Positions 7,935 to 16,914 of a stretch of 44,269 nt of DNA are shown one piece after another; within the stretch, counting starts at the first letter, position 1, and each line of letters starts with the position of its first letter. Location: contig JAPPLF010000093.1 in NCBI GenBank assembly GCA_028874215.1, positions 1 through 44,269 of the forward strand, in the 5' to 3' direction. The stretch is from Acidobacteriota bacterium. GTDB lineage: Bacteria > Acidobacteriota > UBA6911 > RPQK01 > JAJDTT01. A program made the position numbers and the translations under genes. The notes under the pieces are model-generated. The model did no database searches and was not told the DNA's origin. It worked only from the letters and a program-made list of their open reading frames with translations.

Positions 7935-9470
7935 TTACTCAAACCAAAAAGAATAGAGGTGGGCGTTCTTGAGATGGATTCGGAAGCGGACCCTCTGCCC
8001 GCTGAGGGACTCCAGACTGCCTTTCCCCTCCCACTCCATCCGTACCTTCAACTGGTCTGTGGTCAGCGGCTTCGAAGCATCGCGGCTCCAACCGTCCAGA
8101 GCCTTGCGGCCCTTGGGATTTCTGACTTCCACCCGGATTTCGCCCCCGGAGGCGTCCGCATTGAGCCAGAGCCGGGTCCCGCCGAAACGCAGGGCTCGGG
8201 TCTCGACGAACCCTCCCTTTTCGTCGGCCCAGAACGAGACGAACCCGTCGCGGCGGAGACGGGCCAGGTGAATGGCGGCCTGAAAGGCGCCATTGGCCGG
8301 GTACCGGACGTCCACCCCGCTGTAATAGAACCAGAGCTCGTCCTTCTTGATGATGGGCCGAGACACCGGGAGGACCTGGGCAGTGTCGATCCGTCCCTCA
8401 CCCAGCCTGGAGACCGGCAGAAAAGACTCGCGGGTGCCCACCGGCACCCAGTTGAGCAGGTCGCGGCTGGTGGCCAGCTTGGCCGAATTGACGCCGTCCT
8501 GGTTATTGTGGTGGGGAGGAGTGAGCCCGCTGGACTCGAAATAGTTGGGCAGGCCGATGTAGACGCCCTCGTAGGGGAAGATGGGCATCTTGTAGATCTC
8601 GACGTTGTAATTCTCCGGCTGATGGAACTCGGGGGTGTAGAGCCGGGGGTCGACCAAGTGTTCCCGGATGCGTTCTACGCCCAGCTTCTGATCCAGGGTA
8701 TCGGCATGGAAAATGAGCTGGGGATCGGTCCATTGCTCGAAATCCCGGCTCAGCGTGAGGTAGATCGACCGGCCGAAAGGACCCCGATGCTTGACGGTCA
8801 GAATGTACTGTTTGCCCAGTTCGTCGTAGGTCAGTTGGGACGTGTCCTGGCTCGGAATGGGAGGCACGTCCAGTTTGGTGAACACGTAGCCGTCGGCGGA
8901 GACGACTGGCCGGCGGTCTCTCGGTCCCAGCAGCCCCTTGTATCGGCGATCACCGGTCCCTTGCGGATCCAGGATGACATGCTGGACGAGGGCGTCCGGC
9001 TCTCCCCGAACCGCCACCAGGTTGTTCTCCCGGGAGCCCCGGAAATCCTTTACCCCCAACGCCGGCTTTTCCCAGACGATGCCCTCCCGAGAGCGTGCGA
9101 ACGCGGTTTTCCCCGGACCTCCGTGGTACCACATCTTCCAGACCTTCTCGCCAGGGTCCCAGGACGGGACGCTGGTGACCTGGATCGCCCGGCTCTCCAC
9201 CGGAGTCGTCCCGGGAGCGGCGTATCGGCCCGGCCGAATCTCCCAGGGCTGGTCCGCCCGGACCACCGGACTCCCCTCGTACCGGTGAGGCTGGTGGATG
9301 ACCCGCCGAACCCGGTAGAGATTCCCCAGGAGGTAGTCGTCCAGGAAGAGGTGGCGGACTCCCGGTGTGAGCACCAGGCTTCCCGGACTCTGGGCGGCTC
9401 CATTCCCTGAGAACAAGGAAAGAACGATCCATCCCCCGATCCAGATCGTGCGAATTCGAATTCTCAACAT
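7935..9470 (-). CDS. Secreted five-bladed-propeller, glycoside-hydrolase-like protein
   Basis: Exported 511-residue protein: a basic start then a hydrophobic stretch (WIGGWIVLSLFSGNGAAQS) reads as a signal peptide cut after GAAQ. The mature part has the look of GH32/43/DUF-type five-bladed propellers: LFLDDYLL near the start, WDPGEKVWKMWYHGG, ARSREGIVWEKP, SRDFEQWTDP, ATSRDLLNWVPVG and FYYSGVD, each a blade with an aromatic DxxxW-like turn. A C-terminal beta-sandwich follows (about 430-511). Proteins of this architecture are common as putative sialidase- or glycosidase-like exports in Acidobacteriota and Planctomycetota. The start has a GAGGAAACC ribosome site. It heads the run leading to M20 and SDR. 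Catalytic acids cannot be fixed by eye. Confidence 0.8.
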   Translation of the reverse strand: MLRIRIRTIWIGGWIVLSLFSGNGAAQSPGSLVLTPGVRHLFLDDYLLGNLYRVRRVIHQPHRYEGSPVVRADQPWEIRPGRYAAPGTTPVESRAIQVTSVPSWDPGEKVWKMWYHGGPGKTAFARSREGIVWEKPALGVKDFRGSRENNLVAVRGEPDALVQHVILDPQGTGDRRYKGLLGPRDRRPVVSADGYVFTKLDVPPIPSQDTSQLTYDELGKQYILTVKHRGPFGRSIYLTLSRDFEQWTDPQLIFHADTLDQKLGVERIREHLVDPRLYTPEFHQPENYNVEIYKMPIFPYEGVYIGLPNYFESSGLTPPHHNNQDGVNSAKLATSRDLLNWVPVGTRESFLPVSRLGEGRIDTAQVLPVSRPIIKKDELWFYYSGVDVRYPANGAFQAAIHLARLRRDGFVSFWADEKGGFVETRALRFGGTRLWLNADASGGEIRVEVRNPKGRKALDGWSRDASKPLTTDQLKVRMEWEGKGSLESLSGQRVRFRIHLKNAHLYSFWFE

Positions 9471-9614
9471 GGTTTCCTCATTGGCTCACCCCCGAAATCG
9501 GCCCCTATCATGAAGCGACGGGCCCGGACGGGCAACCATCGTGCAGAGCCGTGGCGGCTATGTTTCAATATCCGGACAGGCAGCAACACCCAACGATGTC
9601 ATGAGGGATCCAAT

Positions 9615-9995
9615 ATGAAGCAAGCGCACCTGATCCGTTTTTCCTGCCTCCTCGCGGCCGGCTCGATGCTGGTCCTCGCCGGTCCGGACACCAAGACCGG
9701 AGTGGTCATGGACGCGGCCTGCGGCGCCCGGGTTGCGGCCAACGCCGAGAAGACGGCCAAACACACGGTCGCCTGCGCCTTGATGGAGAGTTGCAAGGCC
9801 AGCGGCTTCGGCCTGATCCTGGAAGGCCGGTTCCTCAAGTTCGACCCGGCGGGAGACGAACAGGCCCTGAAATTGCTGGAAGCCGCCAAGGTCAGGGAGA
9901 ACTTCCGGGCCGAGGTGACCGGCGAGTTCTCCGAGGACGACATCAAGGTGTCCGCGATGAAGGCGGCCAAGCGGGAGGGGTCGGGCGCCAAGTAG
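9615..9995 (+). CDS. Small secreted protein with three conserved-looking cysteines
   Basis: The 126-residue product begins MKQAHLIRFSCLLAAG and a hydrophobic core, so it is probably exported. The mature part contains VVMDAACGARVA, then HTVACALMESCKASGFGLILEGRFLKFD, then a beta-rich tail (EVTGEFSEDDIKVSAM). Three cysteines surround a His-containing turn, and I recall similar short proteins annotated only as hypothetical in Acidobacteriota. Metal or haem handling is possible but unproven. I chose ATG 9615, which has GAGGG seven bases upstream, over a longer in-frame opening at 9510 that would bury the signal peptide. It is convergent with the FG-GAP gene ending at 10050. Confidence 0.8.
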   Translation: MKQAHLIRFSCLLAAGSMLVLAGPDTKTGVVMDAACGARVAANAEKTAKHTVACALMESCKASGFGLILEGRFLKFDPAGDEQALKLLEAAKVRENFRAEVTGEFSEDDIKVSAMKAAKREGSGAK

Positions 9996-10049
9996 GCGAA
10001 TCTCAGGACACGAGGGGAGGCCGCCGGATCGCGTCTTCCCAGCAGCCCG

Positions 10050-12851
10050 CTATTCCGCCAGCAGGCGAACCTCCTCCAGAACGGCCGTGCTGCCTCCGTC
10101 CGGCGTGGTGAACAGCACCCGGTACTGGAGCCACCGGTCCCCTTCTCCGACCCGGATCTCGGAACCCGGCTTGTCGAAATAGGATTCGGGCCCGCCAGTC
10201 CCCTTCCAGTCCGCCTGCTCCAGGGCTTCAGCCGAAACCGCGCTCCGGATCTGAAAGCGGACCGCGGTTCCGTGCGGCGTTCGGGCTGTCCACTCGAGCC
10301 GCCCGGGACGCATTCCTTCCCGGATCTCCAGCGGCGCCGAGAAGTACTCCTCCTCCAGGCGCCGGTGATAGATGTTGCCCACGTCGTGGCTGGTGCTGAA
10401 GTGGGGACCGAAACTCTGGATCCAGTCGCGGCGGGAGTAGGAATACCCCTCCTCTCCCCCCCAGAAGATGTTGGTGCCCACGGCGTGATCGCCCCGCTCC
10501 ACGTGGTTGACCACGATCAGTTCCATCCAACCGTCCTGATTCAGATCGGCCACGGAGAGCGCCAGGGTGGATTCGCCGGGAAGCGTGGCCCGCCGCGACT
10601 CGCTGTAGCTTCCGTCCGGACCTCCCCAGTAGATGAGGACCGGTAGCGAGCGCGTCGTGTACCCGTGGTAGTTGGTCATCACGATGTCCAGATACCCGTC
10701 CCGGTTCAGGTCCGCCACGGCCTGCTCTTCCGATTCGAACGCTTCCAGCACCAGAGACTTCCGGTTCGAGAATCCGTCGGAACCTCCCCAGAGCAGCGTG
10801 GTCTTGCGCATGGGCCGGCCGAACCGCTCCGGGTCGTAGACCGCTCCCAGGATCAGGTCCAGCCAGCCATCGGCATTGAGGTCCGCAATCTCGGCGGTGG
10901 ACGCCGAGTGGACCTTCAGATGCTGGCGGCGCTCCACGTCGTAGTTCCCCGATTCATCGCCCCAGAAGATCTCCGTGTTGGGGGCGTCCACGTCGGTGAA
11001 GACCAGATCCAGGAAGCCGTCGCGGTTGAAATCGGCCAGCGAGCTCACCATGGGACGCCGGACTCGAAGCGGCAACCGGGTGCTGCGGTCCGGGTGGAAA
11101 CCTCCTTCCCCGCCCCACCGAATGAGCCCAGTGGAATCGGGCGTGTGGGAGTCCGCCGACCCGGCGCCGACCACCAGATCCAGGTGACCGTCCCGATTCA
11201 GGTCCGCCGTGACGACGGAATAGCCTCCCGTCTCGAGTTCCGCCCTCCGATCCGTGCGGTAGCCGCCGGGACCTCCCCAGTAGATCCAGCCCTTGGGAAA
11301 AACCAGGTCCACCCAGCCGTCCTGATTCAGGTCGGCCTTGGCCATGAGCCCTCCCGTCCCCTGGATCGCGGTCACGGAGGCGATTGAGTAGTGGTGTCTG
11401 GGGTTGCCCCAGTAGATGAGGGAGTCGATGGGGCCGTGGGTGCCGCTGGAGCGGTTGATGAGCACCAGGTCCATGTGTCCGTCCCGGTTCAGGTCACCGC
11501 CACTGGCGCTCACGGGACCGAATCCCTGGAGTTCTTTCCGGTGCGCCGCATCAAATCCGTCGGGACCGTTCCAATAGACGTAGGAGTTCACATCGTAGGT
11601 GCCGTGACCGTATTCATTGGAGAACACCAGGTCGACCCACCCGTCCCGGTCGTAGTCGGCCAACACCGCATCCGTCGCCGCCAGCGTCGGCAACTCGCTC
11701 CGCTTCTCGGCCGAGAACCCCTGGCGGCCGTTCCAGTAGACGTAGGAAGAGGCGCCTCCACCGTTGGGCAACACCAGCTCGGGAAGTTCGTCCCGGTTCA
11801 GGTCGCCTGTCCGGGTCTGCTTGGCTCCCTGGGACGGCAGTTCGATCCACGGCTCCCGGGCCGGTCCCCGTTTGCTCCCCCGGTGAAGAACGACCCGATC
11901 ATCCTTGTGGTTCAGAGCCAGATCCAGGTGGCCATCCTGGTCCAGGTCCGCCAAGTGCGCTCCGACGGGGTCGCCCCCCATCCACTCGTCACGTTCGGCA
12001 CTGATGCCCTCCGGCGTTCCACGGTAGAGGTAGACACTCTTGTGACGGGAATTGTTGTTGACGAAGACCAGGTCCGCGTAACCGTCCCCGTCCAGGTCTC
12101 CCGCCGCGCAGTCGGCGGCGCTGACCGTCGCCACGACGCTGCGCCGCGAGGTATCGAACCCCCGGGGACCGTTCCAGTAGACGTACGACTCCAGGTGCCG
12201 GTCGAAGCCGAATCGCTCGCCCGCTTCGATGCCCCGATTTGAAAAGGCCAGGTCAACGAACCCGTCGCCGTTGAAGTCCCCGGCGGCCACACCTCCGGCC
12301 AGAATCGTGGGCAGTTCGGTCCGGTGCTCCGGCTGGTAGCCGTTGGGGCCGCCCCAGTAGATGAGGGCCGCCATGTCCTCCGAGTAGTTGTGGATGAAGT
12401 TGCAGAAGACGAGTTCCGGGTAAAGGTCCTGGTTCAGGTCCACCACGATGGACCGGCCTCCTCCCGGACTGTGCAACCGGGTCACCCCTTTTTCACGGAG
12501 CCGGATTTGCCGCAGCAGGCGGGCCAACGGCTGGTGGTCCGGCAGATCAGGCAGGATGGATTCGGGGCCCCCGGTTCGGCCCCAATAAACCAGGATGTCG
12601 GCGTTTTCCAGAACGTCGTGGTCCTGCCCCAGCAGGATGTCCATGTAGCCGTCGTTGTTCAGGTCCCAACGGTGGATCATCTCGAGCGTCCCGGAGCGGG
12701 TCGCGTAGAGGTTGACCCCGCTGTCGCCCAGACGGCCCGCCGAGAAATCCTCGAAGGTAGTGTGGGTCACCCACGCCTTCTCTGCACCTGCCGCGGCCGG
12801 ACCCGATGCCAGGACCCAGGCCAACGGCACGAGTCCGAGTCGTTTATTCAT
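10050..12851 (-). CDS. Secreted FG-GAP/VCBS double beta-propeller protein 1
   Basis: Exported 933-residue protein with a signal peptide (LVPLAWVLASGPAAAGA). The body is built of about 14 repeats of DLNxDGxxDLV type (for example DLNNDGYMD, DFNGDGFVDL, DLNRDGHMDL, DLNADGWLDL), each followed some 25 residues later by a YWGGPxGF segment. The Asp-rich loops are the calcium-binding FG-GAP motif of integrin-type propellers. Seven blades make one propeller, so 14 repeats suggest two in tandem. The last 110 residues form a separate domain (LQYRVLFTTPDG) typical of a beta-sandwich. Paralogue: 20659-23430, similar from end to end. A GAGGAG ribosome site precedes the ATG. Adhesion or ligand binding at the cell surface is plausible; no enzyme motif is seen. 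Confidence 0.9.
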   Translation of the reverse strand: MNKRLGLVPLAWVLASGPAAAGAEKAWVTHTTFEDFSAGRLGDSGVNLYATRSGTLEMIHRWDLNNDGYMDILLGQDHDVLENADILVYWGRTGGPESILPDLPDHQPLARLLRQIRLREKGVTRLHSPGGGRSIVVDLNQDLYPELVFCNFIHNYSEDMAALIYWGGPNGYQPEHRTELPTILAGGVAAGDFNGDGFVDLAFSNRGIEAGERFGFDRHLESYVYWNGPRGFDTSRRSVVATVSAADCAAGDLDGDGYADLVFVNNNSRHKSVYLYRGTPEGISAERDEWMGGDPVGAHLADLDQDGHLDLALNHKDDRVVLHRGSKRGPAREPWIELPSQGAKQTRTGDLNRDELPELVLPNGGGASSYVYWNGRQGFSAEKRSELPTLAATDAVLADYDRDGWVDLVFSNEYGHGTYDVNSYVYWNGPDGFDAAHRKELQGFGPVSASGGDLNRDGHMDLVLINRSSGTHGPIDSLIYWGNPRHHYSIASVTAIQGTGGLMAKADLNQDGWVDLVFPKGWIYWGGPGGYRTDRRAELETGGYSVVTADLNRDGHLDLVVGAGSADSHTPDSTGLIRWGGEGGFHPDRSTRLPLRVRRPMVSSLADFNRDGFLDLVFTDVDAPNTEIFWGDESGNYDVERRQHLKVHSASTAEIADLNADGWLDLILGAVYDPERFGRPMRKTTLLWGGSDGFSNRKSLVLEAFESEEQAVADLNRDGYLDIVMTNYHGYTTRSLPVLIYWGGPDGSYSESRRATLPGESTLALSVADLNQDGWMELIVVNHVERGDHAVGTNIFWGGEEGYSYSRRDWIQSFGPHFSTSHDVGNIYHRRLEEEYFSAPLEIREGMRPGRLEWTARTPHGTAVRFQIRSAVSAEALEQADWKGTGGPESYFDKPGSEIRVGEGDRWLQYRVLFTTPDGGSTAVLEEVRLLAE

Positions 12852-13005
12852 GGCAAATCTCCTCTTCGCAACTTGGCTCCGTGTCAGTACAACACAGCGG
12901 AGAGAAAAGAGGAACGGTCTCTCGGAGAGGCGATTTCCAATCTCCCCCCGGACGGGCGATCTCCGGTCGCTCCCACTTCAGTTGTGCCAACTCACTCCGC
13001 AAGCC

Positions 13006-13082
13006 GGCGGTTAGGAAACCGCCGTTCCTCGACGGCGGCTGGAAGCCGCCGCTCCTTTTCGGCGGTTGGAAACCGCCGTTCC
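13006..13082. repeat. Three tandem palindromes of the GGCGGnTnGGAAnCCGCC family
   Basis: Three short hairpins follow one another: GGCGGTTAGGAAACCGCC (13006-13023), GGCGGCTGGAAGCCGCC (13034-13050) and GGCGGTTGGAAACCGCC (13061-13077). Spacers have the form GTTCCTC or GCTCCTT. Arms co-vary (TT/AA versus CT/AG), so the hairpin is conserved rather than the sequence. The same GGAGCGG-headed pattern occurs at about 16820 and 40010. Confidence 0.9.
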
Positions 13083-13127
13083 AATCTTGTAGAGTGCCCG
13101 GCACGCACCCGAAGGGGAAAAACGCCG

Positions 13128-14144
13128 ATGCGCCACCAGATAATGCTCGCCATGCTCTGCCTGCTCCCCGCAGCAGGTTGCAGCGGCTCGGAGCCGGGCT
13201 CTCAGAAGCCCAGACTCGCTTACGTGACCAACGGGGTCGCCTCCTTCTGGACCATCGCCGAAGCCGGCGCGCTCAAGGCGGGCCGGGACCTGGACGTGGA
13301 TGTGGACGTGCGGATGCCGGTGGAAGGGGTTCTGGACCAGAAACGGATCGTGGAGGACCTGCTGGCCCGGGGCATCGACGGCATGGCCATCAGCCCCATC
13401 GACCCGGACAACCAGGAGGACCTGGTCAACGAAGCGTGCGACCACACCACCGTCATCACCCACGACTCGGACGCGCCGCGAACCCGGCGGCTCTGCTACG
13501 TGGGGATGGACAACTACCGGGCGGGCCGCCTGGTGGGGAAGCTGGTCAAGGAAGCCATGCCCGAAGGAGGCTCGGTGATGCTTTTCGTCGGCCGGTTGGA
13601 ACAGCTCAACGCCTCCCAGAGAAGGCAGGGGGTCATCGACGAGTTGCTGGACCGTCCGGGAGAGACCATGGGTGCCGTCGATCCCCCGAATGAGCTTCTG
13701 AAAGGGGAGCGCTACACCATTTTGGACACCCGTACCGACCAGTTCGACCAGGCCAAGGCCAAGGCCAACTGCGAGGACGCCATCGCCCGCTATCCCGATC
13801 TGGGCTGCATGGTGGGACTCTTCGCCTACAACCCGCCCGCCTGCCTGGTGGCTCTGCAGCAGGCCGGGGTGGACGGAATCCACCTGGTGGGCTTCGACGA
13901 GGCCGACGCCACCTTGCAGGGCATCCTGGACGGCCGGGTCTACGGCACCGTGGTCCAGCAGCCGTACCAGTACGGTTACGAATCGGTGCGGATCCTGGCG
14001 GGCCTGGCCCGGGGAGACCGCAGCGTCCTTCCCGAGAATGGGTTTCTGGATATCCCGGCCCAGACAATCCGTGCGGACAACGTCCGGGAGTTCTGGGACG
14101 ATCTGAACCGCAAGATGGCGGAGGCCAAGGGCGCTACGCCCTGA
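13128..14144 (+). CDS. Sugar-binding lipoprotein of an ABC importer (RbsB-like)
   Basis: Periplasmic solute-binding protein of the peripl_BP_4 / ribose type, 338 residues, predicted lipoprotein: the signal peptide ends LLPAAGC with the lipobox Cys at about residue 18. The fold signature is clear: LAYVTNGVASFWTIAEAGALKAG at the start, VDVRMPVEGVLDQKRIVEDLLARGIDGMAISPID, then VITHDSDAP, then YVGMDNYRAGRLVG, and near the end GFDEADATLQGILDGRVYGTVVQQPY. Carbohydrates are the usual ligands of this family, but the exact sugar is not determinable. The gene is first in a three-gene transporter operon and is divergent from FG-GAP protein 1, with the triple palindrome between them. Confidence 0.93.
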   Translation: MRHQIMLAMLCLLPAAGCSGSEPGSQKPRLAYVTNGVASFWTIAEAGALKAGRDLDVDVDVRMPVEGVLDQKRIVEDLLARGIDGMAISPIDPDNQEDLVNEACDHTTVITHDSDAPRTRRLCYVGMDNYRAGRLVGKLVKEAMPEGGSVMLFVGRLEQLNASQRRQGVIDELLDRPGETMGAVDPPNELLKGERYTILDTRTDQFDQAKAKANCEDAIARYPDLGCMVGLFAYNPPACLVALQQAGVDGIHLVGFDEADATLQGILDGRVYGTVVQQPYQYGYESVRILAGLARGDRSVLPENGFLDIPAQTIRADNVREFWDDLNRKMAEAKGATP

Positions 14145-14182
14145 TTCCGGCACAATTCCCCGCCCCGCGGCGAAACAATTCC

Positions 14183-15685
14183 ATGGCGGCACCGGTCCTC
14201 GAAGCCCGGAATATCAGCAAACGATTTCCGGGCGCACTGGCCCTGGACCGTGCGGACCTCCAGGTCCACGCCGGAGAGATCCTGGCCCTGGTGGGCGAGA
14301 ACGGAGCCGGCAAGAGCACGCTGGTCAAGATCCTGGCGGGCGAGGAATCCCCCGACTCGGGACGGATCTTCATGGATGAATCTTCCGTCCGGATGGAGTC
14401 GGTCCAGACCGCCACCGGCCTGGGCGTGATCCTTATCCACCAGGAACTGAACCTCTCGGACAATCTGGACGTGACGGCCAACATCTTCCTGGGCCGCGAA
14501 CCCCATCGCTTCGGGATCCTCAACCATCGCCGGCTGGCGCGGGCGGCGAGACCGATTCTGGAACGGATCGGGCTCGACTGCTCACCGTCCACCAAGGTCG
14601 CGCGGCTCTCCATGGGCCAGCGCCAACTGGTGGAGATCGCCCGGGCGCTGGCGGCGCGCTCCCGGGTCCTCATCATGGACGAACCGACGTCGAGCCTCTC
14701 CCAGGGCGAGACCCGGAACCTGTTCCGAACCGTTCGGGAGCTTCGTGCCGAAGGGGTGGCGGTGATCTACATCTCTCACCGGCTGGGCGAGGTGAAGGAG
14801 CTGGCCGACCGGGTCCTGGTGCTGCGCGACGGCGCCAACGCCGGCGAGCTGGCCAGAGACGAAATCGATCACGACCGCATGGTGCGGCTCATGGTAGGCC
14901 GGGACATCTCCAGCTTCTATGGGCGGGTCCCCAGCCGGCAGGGGCCGGTCCGCATGGAGGTTCGGGACCTGCGGACCAGGGACTATCCCGGGCACCGTCT
15001 CGACCTGGAGGTGGGAGCCGGGGAGATCGTCGGCTTGGCCGGATTATTGGGATCGGGCCGCAGCGCGCTGCTGGGCGCCCTCTTCGGTACCGAGCCGGCA
15101 TTGGGCGGCAGCGTTCGGATCGACGGGGCCGCTGCCCGGATCTCCAACCCCATCGAGGGGATCAAAAACGGCATCGCCCTGGTCCCCGAGGACCGGAAAC
15201 AACAAGGCCTGATCCTGCGAATGGGTGTGGAGGAGAACGTCTCGCTGGCCTCCCTGAGACACTATCGGCTCCGGGGCGGCTTCATCAACCGGCGTCTTCA
15301 CCGGCGCCAGACGGCCGCGATGATCGCCAGGCTCGGCATCCGCACGCCCGGCGCCGAAGCCGCCACCGAGCACCTCTCGGGCGGAAACCAGCAGAAGGTG
15401 GTCCTGGCCAAGTGGCTCTCACTGAAACCGAAGGTGCTGCTTCTGGACGAGCCCACCCGCGGGATCGACGTCGGCTCCAAGCAGGAGATCTATCACCTGA
15501 TCGAAGCGCTTTCCGAGGAAGGGACCGCCATCCTCTTCGCCAGCAGCGAGATGGAGGAGATCCTGAGACTCTCGCGGCGGGTCCTGGTGATGCACGAAGG
15601 GCGGATCAGCGGAGAGCTGTCTCGGGAAGAGCTCACGGAAGAAGCGGTTGCCCGCCTGGCCACGTCGGCGGAGGAAGCGGCATGA
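14183..15685 (+). CDS. Sugar ABC transporter ATPase, two fused ATP-binding domains (RbsA/MglA type)
   Basis: Powers sugar import with the neighbouring permease and lipoprotein. The 500-residue protein has the typical double cassette. The first domain has Walker A GENGAGKST, signature LSMGQRQLVEIARALAA and Walker B VLIMDEPTSSLSQGE. The second lacks a good Walker A (GLLGSGRSALL) but has LSGGNQQKVVLAKWLSLKPKVLLLDEPTRGIDVGSKQEIY. The degenerate second Walker A is normal for this family. Start ATG 14183 lies 38 bases after the lipoprotein stop. The stop overlaps the permease start by four bases (ATGA), implying coupling. Family assignment is secure; sugar specificity is not. Confidence 0.95.
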   Translation: MAAPVLEARNISKRFPGALALDRADLQVHAGEILALVGENGAGKSTLVKILAGEESPDSGRIFMDESSVRMESVQTATGLGVILIHQELNLSDNLDVTANIFLGREPHRFGILNHRRLARAARPILERIGLDCSPSTKVARLSMGQRQLVEIARALAARSRVLIMDEPTSSLSQGETRNLFRTVRELRAEGVAVIYISHRLGEVKELADRVLVLRDGANAGELARDEIDHDRMVRLMVGRDISSFYGRVPSRQGPVRMEVRDLRTRDYPGHRLDLEVGAGEIVGLAGLLGSGRSALLGALFGTEPALGGSVRIDGAAARISNPIEGIKNGIALVPEDRKQQGLILRMGVEENVSLASLRHYRLRGGFINRRLHRRQTAAMIARLGIRTPGAEAATEHLSGGNQQKVVLAKWLSLKPKVLLLDEPTRGIDVGSKQEIYHLIEALSEEGTAILFASSEMEEILRLSRRVLVMHEGRISGELSREELTEEAVARLATSAEEAA

Positions 15686-16818
15686 ACAAATCGCGGGGCA
15701 TCCTGCTCCTGTTGCTGGCGGTGTGCGCCTTCAGCGCACTGATGAATCCCGACTTCCTGACGCCTTACAACCTGCAGAACATCATCCGTTGGACCTCGTT
15801 GTTCGGGATCCTGAGCATCGGCGTGGCCTTCGTCATCATCACGGGCGGAATCGACCTCTCCATCGGCTCCCTGGTGGGCCTGGTGGGGTGCCTGCTTCCT
15901 ATGCTTCTCGTCAACCAGGGCATGGGAGCCGCCGGGGCTTTGGGGGCGGTTCTCGCCGTCAGCCTTCTGGTCGGCCTGGCTCACGGACTCCTGGTCACCC
16001 GGCTGCGGCTCCAACCCTTCGTGGTCACCCTCTGCGGGCTGCTTCTGTACCGCGGATACGCGCGCTACCTGACGGCGGACCAGACTCAGGGATTCGGTAC
16101 CGGATTCCAGGAACTCAAGCTGTTGGCCACCGGCAAACCGGTCACGCTGGCGGTTCTGGCCGCCGCGGCGGGAGCGGCCGTTCTGATCTGGACCCTGGTG
16201 CGAAGAATCCGGAAGCGCACCGAAGGCGATCCCCCGGCGGCGAAGTCACTCTGGCTGGGTCCGGCGGCGGGCGCCCTGCTGGTTCTGGCCGGCGCCGCGG
16301 TCCGGTTCGGAGACATCCAACCCCTCTCCCGGATCCTGATCCCGGCTCCTTTCCTGATCATGATCGCGCTGGCGTTGCTGGCGGGGCTCTTCCTGAATCA
16401 CACCATCTACGGCCGCTACCTCCTGGCCCTGGGCCGGAACCGGGAGGCCGCCCGCTACAGCGGGATCGACACCGACCGCATGGTGATCCTGGCCTATGTG
16501 ATCTGCTCCCTCATGGCGGGAATCGGAGGCATTCTCTTCGCCCTGGACATCAACTCCATTCAGCCGTCGGGGCACGGCAACTTCTACGAGCTCTACGCCA
16601 TCGCGGCGGCGGTCCTGGGGGGATGCAGCCTGCGGGGAGGCGAGGGTTCGATCCTGGGCGTGGTGCTGGGAGCCGCGGTCATGCGGGTCCTCTACAACGC
16701 CATCAATTTCCTGGGGATTCCCACTCAACTGGAGTTCGCCATCATCGGGGGGGTCATCCTGGCCGGCGTGGCGGGAGATGAGCTGGTCCGCAAGGTGGTG
16801 GCGCGCCGCCAGTCGTAA
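15682..16818 (+). CDS. Sugar ABC transporter permease (RbsC/XylH-like)
   Basis: Inner-membrane channel of the sugar importer, 378 residues. The family signature is present: VIITGGIDLSIGS early, LLVTRLRLQPFVVTLCGLLLYRG, and the late AAVLGGCSLRGGEGSILGVVLGAAVM. Between about residues 150 and 230 there is an extra region containing a charged loop (RRIRKRTEGDPPAAKS) between hydrophobic stretches, so the protein is longer than RbsC and closer in size to XylH. The start overlaps the ATPase stop (ATGA). The last codons (AARRQS-like end) are duplicated 92 bases downstream, flanking a palindrome, so the gene end has been touched by a small insertion. Confidence 0.93.
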   Translation: MNKSRGILLLLLAVCAFSALMNPDFLTPYNLQNIIRWTSLFGILSIGVAFVIITGGIDLSIGSLVGLVGCLLPMLLVNQGMGAAGALGAVLAVSLLVGLAHGLLVTRLRLQPFVVTLCGLLLYRGYARYLTADQTQGFGTGFQELKLLATGKPVTLAVLAAAAGAAVLIWTLVRRIRKRTEGDPPAAKSLWLGPAAGALLVLAGAAVRFGDIQPLSRILIPAPFLIMIALALLAGLFLNHTIYGRYLLALGRNREAARYSGIDTDRMVILAYVICSLMAGIGGILFALDINSIQPSGHGNFYELYAIAAAVLGGCSLRGGEGSILGVVLGAAVMRVLYNAINFLGIPTQLEFAIIGGVILAGVAGDELVRKVVARRQS

Positions 16819-16912
16819 CGAGGAGCGGCGGCATCCTTGCCGCCGATTTGATCGCCGTCTTTCAGACGCCGACCGCGGTCCGAAACATCACGGTGCGCCG
16901 CCAGTCGTAACG
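16803..16912. repeat. Palindromic element flanked by 18-base direct repeats
   Basis: The 18-base sequence GCGCCGCCAGTCGTAACG at the permease stop (16803-16820) recurs exactly at 16895-16912. Between the copies is a 74-base insert with two hairpins, GCGGCATCCTTGCCGC and GGCGTCTTTCAGACGCC-like. The insert begins AGGAGCGGCGGC, like other palindromes in this window. The arrangement suggests a short mobile palindrome that duplicated its target, or slippage-mediated duplication. Confidence 0.85.
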
Positions 16913-16914
16913 GG

